Origin: an uncultured Oscillospiraceae bacterium
Lineage (GTDB): Bacteria > Bacillota > Clostridia > Oscillospirales > Acutalibacteraceae
Direction: 5' to 3'
Length of the DNA stretch: 7,287 nucleotides
Assembly (NCBI GenBank): GCA_905203795.1
Contig: CAJKXG010000061.1
Location: forward strand, 1 to 7,287
A program made the translations under genes and the position numbers. The notes below the pieces were generated by a model. The model was not told the DNA's origin and searched no databases. It was given only the letters and a program-made list of their open reading frames with translations. Positions 1 through 7,287 of the stretch are shown piece after piece (the first letter of the stretch is position 1; each line of letters starts with the position of its first letter).

Positions 1-24
1 CATTGGACACACACGTGCTCATCT

Positions 25-83
25 ATCATACAGCATCACGCCGCAAATTGCAAGGGTTTTTTGAAAATTTTTTAAATTTTTTT
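25..83 (-). promoter_or_regulatory. Candidate leftward promoter with A/T-tract upstream element
   Basis: Read on the minus strand, TTGCAA (53-48) and TATGAT (30-25) are separated by exactly 17 bases, a good SigA-type arrangement (4/6 and 5/6 matches to consensus). Directly upstream, three bases beyond the -35, lie A6, A6 and A7 tracts (57-62, 68-73, 77-83) separated by short T runs. This is the position and composition expected of an UP element that binds the RNA polymerase alpha C-terminal domain. Transcription would start near position 18 and leave the window at the left edge, so the target gene is not visible. This is inference from motif and spacing. The tracts could instead be a bent or spacer sequence. 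Confidence 0.45.
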
Positions 84-153
84 CGTTTGTGAGGTCGGCG
101 CCATTGTCGTCGCCTTTTTCGCGGCTTGTTGAAAATTATTTACAAATTTCCCC

Positions 154-182
154 TTGCTTTTTTGGACAATCCAACGTATACT
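154..182 (+). promoter_or_regulatory. SigA-type promoter of htpG
   Basis: TTGCTT (154-159) and TATACT (177-182) are 17 bases apart, which predicts a start near 189 and a leader of about 27 bases. An A/T-rich block (129-149) sits just upstream of the -35 and could act as an UP element. No CIRCE inverted repeat (TTAGCACTC-N9-GAGTGCTAA) is visible, so HrcA control is not indicated. The two hexamers and the spacer length are identical to those of the SRP RNA promoter at 6101-6129. Confidence 0.65.
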
Positions 183-215
183 CTACCATAATGAAAAAGA
201 AAGGTCTGGTTATCC

Positions 216-2111
216 ATGGCAAAGAAACAATTCAAAGCGGAATCGAAACGTCTGCTGGACCTGATGATCAACTCGATCTACACGCATCGTGAAATTTTCC
301 TGCGCGAGCTGATCTCCAACGCCAGCGACGCGATCGACAAGCTGTACTATCACTCGCTGAGTGAGGACGCGACCGGCATCAGCCGCGAGGACTTCTTCAT
401 TCGCCTGTCGCCGGACAAGGAGGCGCGCACGCTCACGATCACCGACAACGGCATCGGTATGACGCGCGAAGAGCTGGAGCAAAATCTCGGTACGATCGCC
501 AAGAGCGGTTCGCTCGGCTTCAAACAGGAAAACGACGCGAAAGAGGATATCGACATCATCGGTCAGTTCGGCGTCGGTTTCTACTCCGCCTTCATGGTCG
601 CCGACTGCATCACCGTCGTCAGCCGCGCGTTCGGTTCGGAGGAAGCGTGGTGCTGGCAGTCCAAAGGCGCGGACGGCTATACCGTCGAGCCGTGCGAAAA
701 GGACGGACACGGCACACAGATCGTGCTGTCCATCAAGCCGGACGCGGACGGCGAGGACTACAGCGAGTTCCTCGAGACGTATCGTCTGCAATCGCTAGTG
801 CGCAAATATTCCGATTATATCCGCTATCCCATCATCATGGCGACCGAACAGCGCCGCATGAAGGAGGGCTGTCCGGAGGACAAACCGGAATATGAAACAT
901 ACATGGAAGACACCACGCTGAACAGCATGACGCCCATCTGGAAAAAGACCCGCGCGGAAGTGACCGACGAGGATTACAATGAATTTTACAAGAGCAAGTT
1001 CCTCGATTATCAAGACCCGCTGCGCGTCATTCGCTCCTCCACCGAGGGCGCGGCGACCTATCAGGCACTGCTGTTCATCCCGTCGCACACGCCGTATGAC
1101 TACTACACCCGTGAATACGAAAAGGGCTTGCAGCTCTACGCGAACGGCGTGTTGATCATGGAAAAATGCGCCGATCTGCTGCCGGATTACTTCGGTTTCG
1201 TGAAAGGCCTGGTGGATTCGCAGGATCTGTCGCTCAACATTTCGCGTGAAATGCTGCAACACGACCGCCAGTTGGCGCTGATCGCCTCGCGGCTGGAAAA
1301 GAAGATCAAGAGCGAGCTGCAAAGCATGCTGCAAAACGAGCGCGAGAACTACGAAAAATTCTTTGAGCAGTTCGGGCGCCCGCTGAAGTACGGCGTGTAT
1401 GCCGATTACGGTCAGCACAAGGAGCTGCTGCAAGACCTCCTGCTGTTCGCTTCCTCCGCAGGAGACAAACCCACCACATTGGCGGAGTATGTCGAACGTA
1501 TGAAAGAAGATCAGAAGTATATTTATTACGCCAGCGGCGACAATATGGAACGTATCCGCCATTTGCCGCAAACTGAGGCGGTGCTGGACAAGGGCTACGA
1601 GATCCTCTACCTCACCGAGGACGTGGACGAGTTCGCGCTGAAGATGATGAACACCTACGCCGAGAAGGAATTCCGTTCGGTTTCGGGCAGCGACCTCGGT
1701 TTTGAGCCGGAACAGGAGGAACAGGACGAGCAATCGGCGGCGCAAACCAAAGAACTGATGGATTTCCTCGGCACCTCGCTGGGCGACAAGGTCAAGGAAG
1801 TGCGTGTGTCCAAGCGGCTGAAATCCCATCCCGTGTGCCTGTCCAGCGATGGGGCGATCTCGCTGGAGATGGAGCGCGTGTTGGGTGCGATGCCCGGCGC
1901 AGAGGGACACATGATGGCAGAACGCATTCTGGAGATCAACGGCAATCACCCGATCTTTGAACGGCTGAAAACGCTGTACGACACCGATCGCGATCAGCTC
2001 GCGTCGTATGCGTCGCTGCTGTATGATCAGGCGCTGCTGATCGAGGGGCTGCCGGTGAGCGATCCGGTGGCGTTCTCCGAACAAGTCTGCAAGCTGATGG
2101 CGAACGCCTGA
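216..2111 (+). CDS. htpG: Molecular chaperone HtpG (bacterial Hsp90)
   Basis: HtpG is a cytosolic homodimeric ATP-dependent chaperone that remodels client proteins together with the DnaK system. The 631-residue product matches the usual family length. The N-terminal GHKL ATPase domain shows all nucleotide-binding motifs: [13 protein letters not shown] (31-43, with catalytic E31 and Mg-binding N35), DNGIG (77-81), GQFGVGFYS (116-124) and GHGT (164-167). The middle domain carries SLNISRE (339-345), whose R344 corresponds to the arginine that contacts the ATP gamma-phosphate. A short acidic, glutamine-rich stretch (about 497-512) links to the C-terminal dimerisation domain. The start at 216 is preceded by GAAAGG (199-204), 11 bases away, a somewhat wide spacing; no better ATG fits the N-terminal family pattern. 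The gene follows its own promoter and probably shares a transcript with the small gene 53 bases downstream. The long antisense ORFs here are composition artefacts. Confidence 0.98.
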   Translation: MAKKQFKAESKRLLDLMINSIYTHREIFLRELISNASDAIDKLYYHSLSEDATGISREDFFIRLSPDKEARTLTITDNGIGMTREELEQNLGTIAKSGSLGFKQENDAKEDIDIIGQFGVGFYSAFMVADCITVVSRAFGSEEAWCWQSKGADGYTVEPCEKDGHGTQIVLSIKPDADGEDYSEFLETYRLQSLVRKYSDYIRYPIIMATEQRRMKEGCPEDKPEYETYMEDTTLNSMTPIWKKTRAEVTDEDYNEFYKSKFLDYQDPLRVIRSSTEGAATYQALLFIPSHTPYDYYTREYEKGLQLYANGVLIMEKCADLLPDYFGFVKGLVDSQDLSLNISREMLQHDRQLALIASRLEKKIKSELQSMLQNERENYEKFFEQFGRPLKYGVYADYGQHKELLQDLLLFASSAGDKPTTLAEYVERMKEDQKYIYYASGDNMERIRHLPQTEAVLDKGYEILYLTEDVDEFALKMMNTYAEKEFRSVSGSDLGFEPEQEEQDEQSAAQTKELMDFLGTSLGDKVKEVRVSKRLKSHPVCLSSDGAISLEMERVLGAMPGAEGHMMAERILEINGNHPIFERLKTLYDTDRDQLASYASLLYDQALLIEGLPVSDPVAFSEQVCKLMANA

Positions 2112-2164
2112 TGCGGCATTTATATATAGGATTATAAAGCAGGATCAGAAAGGGGGTACGAACG

Positions 2165-2410
2165 ATGCAAAAGATGTTACGCGGCAAATGCTATGACACC
2201 GAAACGGCGACTCTGCTCGGTACGTTTGTGGACGGCGTCTTCGGCGATCCGGCCGGCTACGAGGAGCGGCTTTATCGCAATCCCGAGGGCTTTTGCTTCC
2301 TCTACACCAACGGCGGCGAAGACTCGCCCTATCCGAAGGAGAGCATCAAACCCATCTCCAAAGTCAACGCCGACAAATGGCTGGCAGAGCACGACCTGAT
2401 GGCGGAATAA
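2165..2410 (+). CDS. Small uncharacterised protein, 81 aa
   Basis: The function is unknown. The product is short, soluble-looking and acidic, without signal peptide or membrane segment. It begins with MQKMLRGKCYDTETATLLG. Similar short proteins with an N-terminal RGK-x-Y-(D/N)-TETA pattern, an aromatic 'FLYTNGGEDSPY'-like middle and a C-terminal 'W-hydrophobic-EEH'-type end (here ADKWLAEHDL) occur as hypothetical proteins in Firmicutes and their phages (recalled, not searched). The start is supported by AAAGGGGG about 8 bases upstream of the ATG. A second ATG three codons later would be too far from it. No terminator separates it from htpG, 53 bases upstream, so co-transcription is likely. 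The TAA stop lies just before the bidirectional terminator. Codon use and GC content resemble the neighbours. Confidence 0.85.
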   Translation: MQKMLRGKCYDTETATLLGTFVDGVFGDPAGYEERLYRNPEGFCFLYTNGGEDSPYPKESIKPISKVNADKWLAEHDLMAE

Positions 2411-2412
2411 AA

Positions 2413-2460
2413 AGTACAAAAATATACCCCCGATATGAATCGGGGGTATATTTTTGTACT
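2413..2460. terminator. Perfect bidirectional intrinsic terminator
   Basis: Positions 2413-2434 and 2439-2460 form a perfect 22-bp inverted repeat around a 4-base loop (ATGA). The inner part is a CCCCCGAT/ATCGGGGG GC-rich stem and the outer part is AAAAATATA/TATATTTTT. The hairpin therefore has a T-rich 3' arm on either strand. It fills the gap between two convergent genes, with stops at 2410 (plus) and 2463 (minus), and should terminate both transcripts. On the minus strand it is followed by another T-run, complementary to the A-run at 2409-2413. Confidence 0.9.
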
Positions 2461-2462
2461 CC

Positions 2463-2738
2463 TTACAGCACCAATTCCAGCACAAACACCACATAGCAAA
2501 CAACCGCCAGCACGCAACAAGCGATGGTCGCGGCACGGCGTTGGCTGCGGGTAAAGACCCCGCTGATCAGCAGGGATGTGCCGATCAACGGCGGTGTGAT
2601 CTTGTTGGTCAGGGTCACATCCCACACGCCCGACAATCCCAACGCACACACCACAACTCCGGCCAGACCCAGCAAAACCGCCAAAATCAGCGCAATGCGC
2701 GTTTTGAGGCTGATTTTCCCGATCTCTTCTTCAGCCAT
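2463..2738 (-). CDS. Small three-helix membrane protein, 91 aa
   Basis: I do not recognise a named family. The protein starts MAEEEIGKISLKTR, a charged cytosolic end, followed by hydrophobic segments at about residues 15-36 (IALILAVLLGLAGVVVCALG), 46-63 (around PPLIGTSLLISGVF) and 66-91 (around ATIACCVLAVVCYVVFVLEL). This predicts three membrane helices with almost no soluble part. The start at 2738 is chosen because a strong AAAGGAGG lies 7 bases upstream. An in-frame ATG at 2759 overlaps the smpB stop as ATGA, but it has no good ribosome binding site of its own and would place the strong one inside the coding region. It is the last gene of the leftward operon, 17 bases after smpB, and ends just before the shared terminator. 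A functional link to SmpB is not implied. Confidence 0.85.
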   Translation of the reverse strand: MAEEEIGKISLKTRIALILAVLLGLAGVVVCALGLSGVWDVTLTNKITPPLIGTSLLISGVFTRSQRRAATIACCVLAVVCYVVFVLELVL

Positions 2739-2755
2739 AGTTCCCCCTCCTTTGC

Positions 2756-3232
2756 TCATTGATTGCGTTCTTTCAATGCACGGTCGGCTTCGCGCCGCAT
2801 ATCCCGCCGCGCGGCGTCCTCCCGCTTATCGTACAATTTTTTGCCGCGGCACAGCCCCAACTGCACCTTCACGCGCGACCCCTTGAAATACAGCGACAGC
2901 GGAATCAGCGTGTAACCCTGCTGCTTCATCACACCAAACAGCCGCATGATCTCGCGCTTGTGCATCAGCAGACGGCGCGGGCGCAGCGGGTCGCGGTTGA
3001 AGATATTGCCCTGCTCATACGGGCTGATGTGCATCCCGTTGACAAACAGCTCGCCCTCGTCCACGGCGCACCAAGCGTCCTTGAGGTTGACCGCGCCTTT
3101 GCGCAGGGATTTCACCTCGGTGCCGCACAGCTCAATGCCCGCTTCCATCGACTCTTCCACAAAATACTCGTGAAACGCCTTTTTATTCTGGGCGATCGTG
3201 CGATTGCCGGTATCCGGCTTATTGCCCGCCAT
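2756..3232 (-). CDS. smpB: SsrA-binding protein SmpB
   Basis: SmpB binds tmRNA (SsrA) and delivers it to stalled ribosomes for trans-translation, which frees the ribosome and tags the nascent peptide. The 158 residues match the normal length. Family features are visible throughout: [20 protein letters not shown] with KSLRKG (21-46), the [12 protein letters not shown] loop (65-76), RLLMHKREI (87-95), [12 protein letters not shown] (106-117), [18 protein letters not shown] (121-138), and a basic C-terminal tail (139-158) that becomes helical in the mRNA channel. The start has AAGGAGG 8 bases upstream. It lies 23 bases downstream of recR. The tmRNA gene often found near smpB is not in this window. 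The TGA overlaps an alternative ATG of the next gene. Confidence 0.97.
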   Translation of the reverse strand: MAGNKPDTGNRTIAQNKKAFHEYFVEESMEAGIELCGTEVKSLRKGAVNLKDAWCAVDEGELFVNGMHISPYEQGNIFNRDPLRPRRLLMHKREIMRLFGVMKQQGYTLIPLSLYFKGSRVKVQLGLCRGKKLYDKREDAARRDMRREADRALKERNQ

Positions 3233-3255
3233 GCGGCTTCCCTCCTTATAATCAT

Positions 3256-3855
3256 TTACAGATCGTTGCGCCCTTCCAGTGCGCGTTGCAGCGTCACCTC
3301 GTCGGCGTATTCGAGATCGCCGCCGACGGGAATGCCGTAGGCGAGCCGCGTCACGCGCACGCCGAACGGCTTGAGCAGTTTGGAAATGTACAGCGCGGTC
3401 GCCTCGCCCTCGACGGTGGCGTTGGTCGCCATGATGATCTCCGCCACCTGCTCATCCGCCGCGCGGTGCAGCAGTTCCTTGACACGGATCGCGTCGGGAC
3501 CCACACCGTCCATCGGCGAGATCGTGCCGTGCAGCACATGATACAGCCCGTTATAGTTGCGGGTGCGCTCAAGCGCCATCACATCCCGCGGATCTTCCAC
3601 CACGCAAATGGTGCTGCGATCGCGGTCGGTCGCACGGCAGACAGGACACAGCTCCTGCTCGGTCAAATTACAGCAAACGGAACACTCGTGAATGTGCTCC
3701 CGCGCATCGGCAATGGCGGCGACAAATTCCTGTGCCACCGATTCCTCCGCGCCCAACAGATAAAACGCCAGCCGACAAGCGGTCTTGTGCCCGATGCTGG
3801 GCAGCCGCTCCAACTGCTCAATCAGCCGCTCCAGCGGCGCGACGACATACGCCAT
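3256..3855 (-). CDS. recR: Recombination mediator RecR
   Basis: RecR works with RecO (and RecF) to load RecA onto SSB-coated single-stranded DNA at gaps and forms a ring-shaped clamp. The 199-residue product has the full domain order: the N-terminal helix-hairpin-helix region ([17 protein letters not shown], 18-34), a four-cysteine zinc finger (C58, C61, C70, C73), a TOPRIM domain beginning [14 protein letters not shown] (83-96) and continuing through [10 protein letters not shown] (111-120) and [14 protein letters not shown] (144-157), and the C-terminal [16 protein letters not shown] segment (170-185). The ATG at 3855 is 13 bases after the ybaB stop, with GAGG 7 bases upstream. The ybaB-recR pairing directly after dnaX is the classic order. 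Confidence 0.98.
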   Translation of the reverse strand: MAYVVAPLERLIEQLERLPSIGHKTACRLAFYLLGAEESVAQEFVAAIADAREHIHECSVCCNLTEQELCPVCRATDRDRSTICVVEDPRDVMALERTRNYNGLYHVLHGTISPMDGVGPDAIRVKELLHRAADEQVAEIIMATNATVEGEATALYISKLLKPFGVRVTRLAYGIPVGGDLEYADEVTLQRALEGRNDL

Positions 3856-3868
3856 TCCGCCGCCTCGC

Positions 3869-4216
3869 TCAGAACAGCCCGGGCAGGCTCATGCCGCCCG
3901 TCACAGCGCCCATGCGCTGCTCGGAATCGGCAACCGCCTTGCGCACCGCTTCGTTGACCGCCGCCATGACCAAGTCCGCAAGCATATCCGCATCCTCGGG
4001 GTCGATGACCTCCGGCGAAATTTTCAGCGACTGCACCATGTGCTTGCCGTCCACGGTCGCTTCCACCGCGCCGCCGCCGGCCGCCGCTGTGTACGTGGTC
4101 GCCTCCAGCTCCTCCTGAATGCGCGCCATATCCTCCTGCATCTTCTGCGCCTGTTTCATCATGCTCTGCATGTTGCCCGGGCCGCCGCCCATTCCTTGCG
4201 GAAGTCTTGCTTTCAT
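3869..4216 (-). CDS. ybaB: YbaB/EbfC family nucleoid-associated protein
   Basis: This is a small dimeric DNA-binding protein of the YbaB/EbfC family (YaaK in Bacillus), encoded between dnaX and recR in many bacteria. Its precise role is unsettled. The 115-residue product begins MKARLPQGMGG, followed by a Met/Gln-rich amphipathic helix (MQSMMKQAQKMQEDMARIQE), a beta region including GGGAVEATVDG, the conserved LKISPEVIDPEDADMLADLV segment and a C-terminal helix, ending in a Gly/Met-rich tail. The start at 4216 is preferred because AAAGGA lies 8 bases upstream. The in-frame ATG at 4225 directly abuts that site and is too close. It lies 41 bases after dnaX and 13 before recR. Confidence 0.95.
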   Translation of the reverse strand: MKARLPQGMGGGPGNMQSMMKQAQKMQEDMARIQEELEATTYTAAAGGGAVEATVDGKHMVQSLKISPEVIDPEDADMLADLVMAAVNEAVRKAVADSEQRMGAVTGGMSLPGLF

Positions 4217-4257
4217 CGATATCATCCTTTTTGTATAATTTTATCAACAGTATACGT

Positions 4258-5895
<1,638 letters not shown>

Positions 5896-5919
5896 GGCTG
5901 TCGCCTCCTTCTCAAATAC

Positions 5920-6094
5920 AAAACGCCGAACACCCTCGAGCATACGGACGAACAGGTTCCCTGCGGCGCACGGACGCAACCGCTTAATGCTGCTCGGTTC
6001 CCCGCCTGACATGGTTCACGGCGCACCGTCGCACAGGACCAATCCGTCCGTATGCTCCAAAGCATGCGGCGTTTTCGCCCGATGACGGGCTGGT
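5920..6094 (-). ncRNA. ffs: Signal recognition particle RNA (4.5S/scRNA type)
   Basis: This is the RNA scaffold of the signal recognition particle; with Ffh it targets nascent membrane and secreted proteins to FtsY. The apical core (6012-5983) reads ATGTCAGG, CGG-GGAA-CCG hairpin, AGCAGCATTAAG, matching the conserved Ffh-binding loops and GGAA tetraloop. Flanking GGTCCTG (before) and GCCGCAGGG (after) also match Bacillus scRNA. A perfect 13-bp helix pairs 6057-6045 with 5950-5938, and an outer 9-bp helix pairs 6075-6067 (AAAACGCCG) with 5928-5920 (CGGCGTTTT). The 5' end is set from the promoter; a small hairpin (6090-6077) precedes the body. At about 156-175 nt it lies between 4.5S (114 nt) and Bacillus scRNA (about 270 nt). 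Position upstream of dnaX is the Firmicute arrangement. The exact ends are inferred. Confidence 0.93.
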
Positions 6095-6100
6095 AGAACC

Positions 6101-6129
6101 AGTATACACCATTTCACCGAAAAAAGCAA
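6101..6129 (-). promoter_or_regulatory. SigA-type promoter of the SRP RNA–dnaX operon
   Basis: On the minus strand TTGCTT (6129-6124) and TATACT (6106-6101) are separated by 17 bases, giving a predicted start near 6094, just upstream of the SRP RNA structure. The only convincing promoter upstream of dnaX is this one, so dnaX and downstream genes probably depend on read-through past the SRP RNA 3' end. TTTCCC upstream of the -35, the T-run after it, and TCTACCA after the -10 are also found at the htpG promoter. Confidence 0.75.
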
Positions 6130-6175
6130 GTGGGAAAGTGGCGCCGCGAAGGAATTTATTCTGCCCCGCAAAGAG

Positions 6176-6219
6176 TTGACAAATGATGCGCAATTTACTA
6201 AACTATAAGATGGTATAAT
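6176..6219 (+). promoter_or_regulatory. Promoter region of the YitT-family gene
   Basis: Two overlapping possibilities are visible. A consensus -35 TTGACA (6176-6181) stands 17 bases before TAAACT (6199-6204), a 4/6 match to the -10. Independently, TGGTATAAT (6211-6219) is a perfect extended -10 that would not need a strong -35. Predicted starts are near 6211 and 6226, leaving a leader of about 64-79 bases before the ATG. The region is divergent from the SRP RNA promoter. Which -10 is used cannot be decided from sequence. Confidence 0.55.
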
Positions 6220-6289
6220 AGCCTGCATACTGCGGTTGCAAAACGGATACAATGAAACCGATCACCTGTTTTTGAGAGGATATAATCGT

Positions 6290-7156
6290 ATGAAAAAAAG
6301 CACCGCTCGCACGCTGACCGACACCGCCTGTTACATGGCGGGCGGCGCGCTGTACGCGCTGTCGGTGAACATGTTTACCGCGCCTAACCGCATCGCCCCC
6401 GGCGGCGTGACCGGCGCGGCGACGCTGATCAACTATCTGCTGCCGACACTGCCTATCGGCACGCTGACCCTTGCGCTGAATCTGCCGCTGCTGTGGATGT
6501 CTTGGCGGCGGCTGGGGCGGCGCTTTACCGTGCGCACCGCGTTGGTCACGCTGCTGGTGTCCATCATCATCGACCTGACTGCGCCGTTTGTACCGCCCTT
6601 CACCGGCGACCGCGTGTTGACCGCGCTGTTCGGCGGCGTGCTGTCCGGCGCGGGATTGGGGCTGATTTTCCTGCGCGGCGCGACCACGGGCGGCAGCGAA
6701 CTGATGGCGCGGCTGCTGGAACGGCGATTTCCGCAACTGTCGGTTGGGCGGCTGATCCTGTTGGTGGACGCGGTGGTCATCGCTGCTTCCGCCGCCGTCT
6801 ACCGCGAACTGGAATCGCCGCTGTATGCGGTGGTGTTGGTGTATATCAGCACCACGGTGATGGACAGCATTATCTACGGCAACGCCAAGGGGCGCACCAT
6901 GCTGATCATGACCCGCTGCCCACAGGAGCTGGCGGACGCGATCCTGCAACGGATGCACCGCGGTGTGACGCTGCTGGACGCGACCGGCGCCTACACAGGC
7001 AAAGCGACGCAGGTGCTGCTGTGCGCTGTGCGCCGCTCGGAGGTATATCAACTGCGCACGCTGGTGACCGATCTCGATCCGGCGGCATTTATCATCATCA
7101 CCACCAGCGATGAAGTGGTGGGAAAAGGCTTTCACGAAGGAGATTCCGCAACATGA
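6290..7156 (+). CDS. YitT family membrane protein (DUF161 + DUF2179)
   Basis: This is a polytopic membrane protein of the YitT family, widespread and usually multicopy in Firmicutes; its transport or regulatory role is not established. The 288-residue length is typical. The N-terminal part has hydrophobic segments around residues 11-30, 56-71, 83-101, 108-130, 152-173 and 178-195. It includes the family signatures NMFTAPNRIAPGGVTG (27-42) and FLRGATTGGSELMARLLERR (127-146). The soluble C-terminal DUF2179 domain contains RGVTLLDATGAYTGK (224-238) and VRRSEVYQL, then DPAAFIII and EVVGKGF (248-281). The start at 6290 is preceded by GAGAGG 10 bases upstream. An in-frame TTG at 6236 lacks a ribosome binding site. 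The TGA overlaps the next gene's ATG (ATGA), so the two are probably translationally coupled. Confidence 0.95.
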   Translation: MKKSTARTLTDTACYMAGGALYALSVNMFTAPNRIAPGGVTGAATLINYLLPTLPIGTLTLALNLPLLWMSWRRLGRRFTVRTALVTLLVSIIIDLTAPFVPPFTGDRVLTALFGGVLSGAGLGLIFLRGATTGGSELMARLLERRFPQLSVGRLILLVDAVVIAASAAVYRELESPLYAVVLVYISTTVMDSIIYGNAKGRTMLIMTRCPQELADAILQRMHRGVTLLDATGAYTGKATQVLLCAVRRSEVYQLRTLVTDLDPAAFIIITTSDEVVGKGFHEGDSAT

Positions 7157-7287
7157 CTTATCATTGGAACGGCGACTGCCTCGGCAGCGTGCTCGCGCTG
7201 CCCGCCGCCGTGGTGGATACACATATTCGCTTGGCGGGCGCGGCGCAGCTCAAGGTACTGCTGTGGTTTGCCCGCCACGGCGACTGG
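7153..7287 (+). CDS. N-terminus of a probable DnaD-domain replication protein (partial)
   Basis: Only the first 45 codons are inside the window. The frame is open to the edge and starts MTYHWNGDCLGSVLA. The segment LPAAVVDTHIRLAGAAQLK followed by VLLWFARHG resembles the N-terminus of DnaD-domain proteins of clostridia, where a short strand precedes 'LP..VVD.H.KLAGAAQLK.LL'. DnaD proteins take part in primosome assembly and helicase loading at replication origins or restart sites. The ATG has GAAGGAG 10 bases upstream (7136-7142) and overlaps the stop of the YitT-family gene as ATGA. The identification rests on pattern memory from a short fragment, so it is moderate; the gene itself is well supported by its ribosome binding site and coupling. 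Confidence 0.65.
   Translation, partial: MTYHWNGDCLGSVLALPAAVVDTHIRLAGAAQLKVLLWFARHGDW

Noticed and set aside
20..36. Start codons of a leftward gene at the window edge
   Set aside because: Several CAT triplets exist, but none has a ribosome binding site upstream, and the coding region would be outside or only a few codons long.
92..119. Possible terminator (GGCG...CGCC followed by TTTTT) upstream of htpG
   Set aside because: Only four base pairs with a ten-base loop, and no rightward gene visible upstream that would need it.
89..292. 67-codon frame overlapping the htpG promoter and start
   Set aside because: It covers the -35/-10 region and then runs out of frame into htpG. No ribosome binding site and no family resemblance.
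795..2084. Long minus-strand open frame (429 codons) antisense to htpG
   Set aside because: It lies wholly opposite a certain gene. The Gln/His/Arg-rich composition is typical of antisense frames in GC-rich codon use, and it has no plausible domain.
4217..4257. Possible internal promoter between dnaX and ybaB (TATACT at 4254-4249 on the minus strand)
   Set aside because: The -10 is good, but no acceptable -35 stands at 16-18 bases upstream, so this is not enough to call.
6236..6289. N-terminal extension of the YitT-family protein from a TTG at 6236
   Set aside because: No ribosome binding site precedes it, whereas the ATG at 6290 has GAGAGG at a good distance and matches the family start.
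6203..7222. Minus-strand open frame of 339 codons opposite the YitT-family gene
   Set aside because: It is a Gln/Arg/His-rich antisense frame spanning the promoter, the gene and the next gene start, with no recognisable motif.

Overview
The window looks like chromosomal DNA from a fairly GC-rich Firmicute, most likely a Clostridia relative such as the Oscillospirales (inference). The strongest clue is the order SRP RNA – dnaX – ybaB – recR, which is the Bacillus/Clostridium arrangement. Strong AGGAGG-type ribosome binding sites, SigA-like promoters, a YitT-family membrane protein and the start of what looks like a DnaD-type replication protein also fit. No mobile element, CRISPR array, tRNA, rRNA or phage gene was seen. 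I found no exotic new system; most of the interest lies in RNA structure, promoter architecture and two small uncharacterised genes.

Left part (1-2410). Positions 1-215 hold no gene. They contain two back-to-back promoter candidates: one fires leftward out of the window and has phased A/T tracts upstream, the other fires rightward into htpG. The Hsp90 chaperone gene htpG (216-2111) is followed after 53 bases by a small gene for an 81-residue protein of unknown function (2165-2410), probably on the same transcript.

Middle (2413-6129, minus strand). A perfect 22-bp inverted repeat ends both the htpG transcript and the long leftward operon that meets it. Read in its own direction, that operon is: promoter (6101-6129), SRP RNA (about 6094-5920), dnaX with a GTG start, ybaB, recR, smpB and a 91-residue three-helix membrane protein. 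It combines protein targeting (SRP RNA), the replicative clamp loader (DnaX), recombinational repair (RecR, with nucleoid-associated YbaB) and ribosome rescue (SmpB). Gaps between its coding genes are 13 to 41 bases, each with its own ribosome binding site.

Right part (6176-7287, plus strand). A divergent promoter region drives a YitT-family (DUF161 + DUF2179) membrane protein. Its stop codon overlaps by ATGA the start of a gene that runs off the window edge and resembles the N-terminus of clostridial DnaD-domain proteins.
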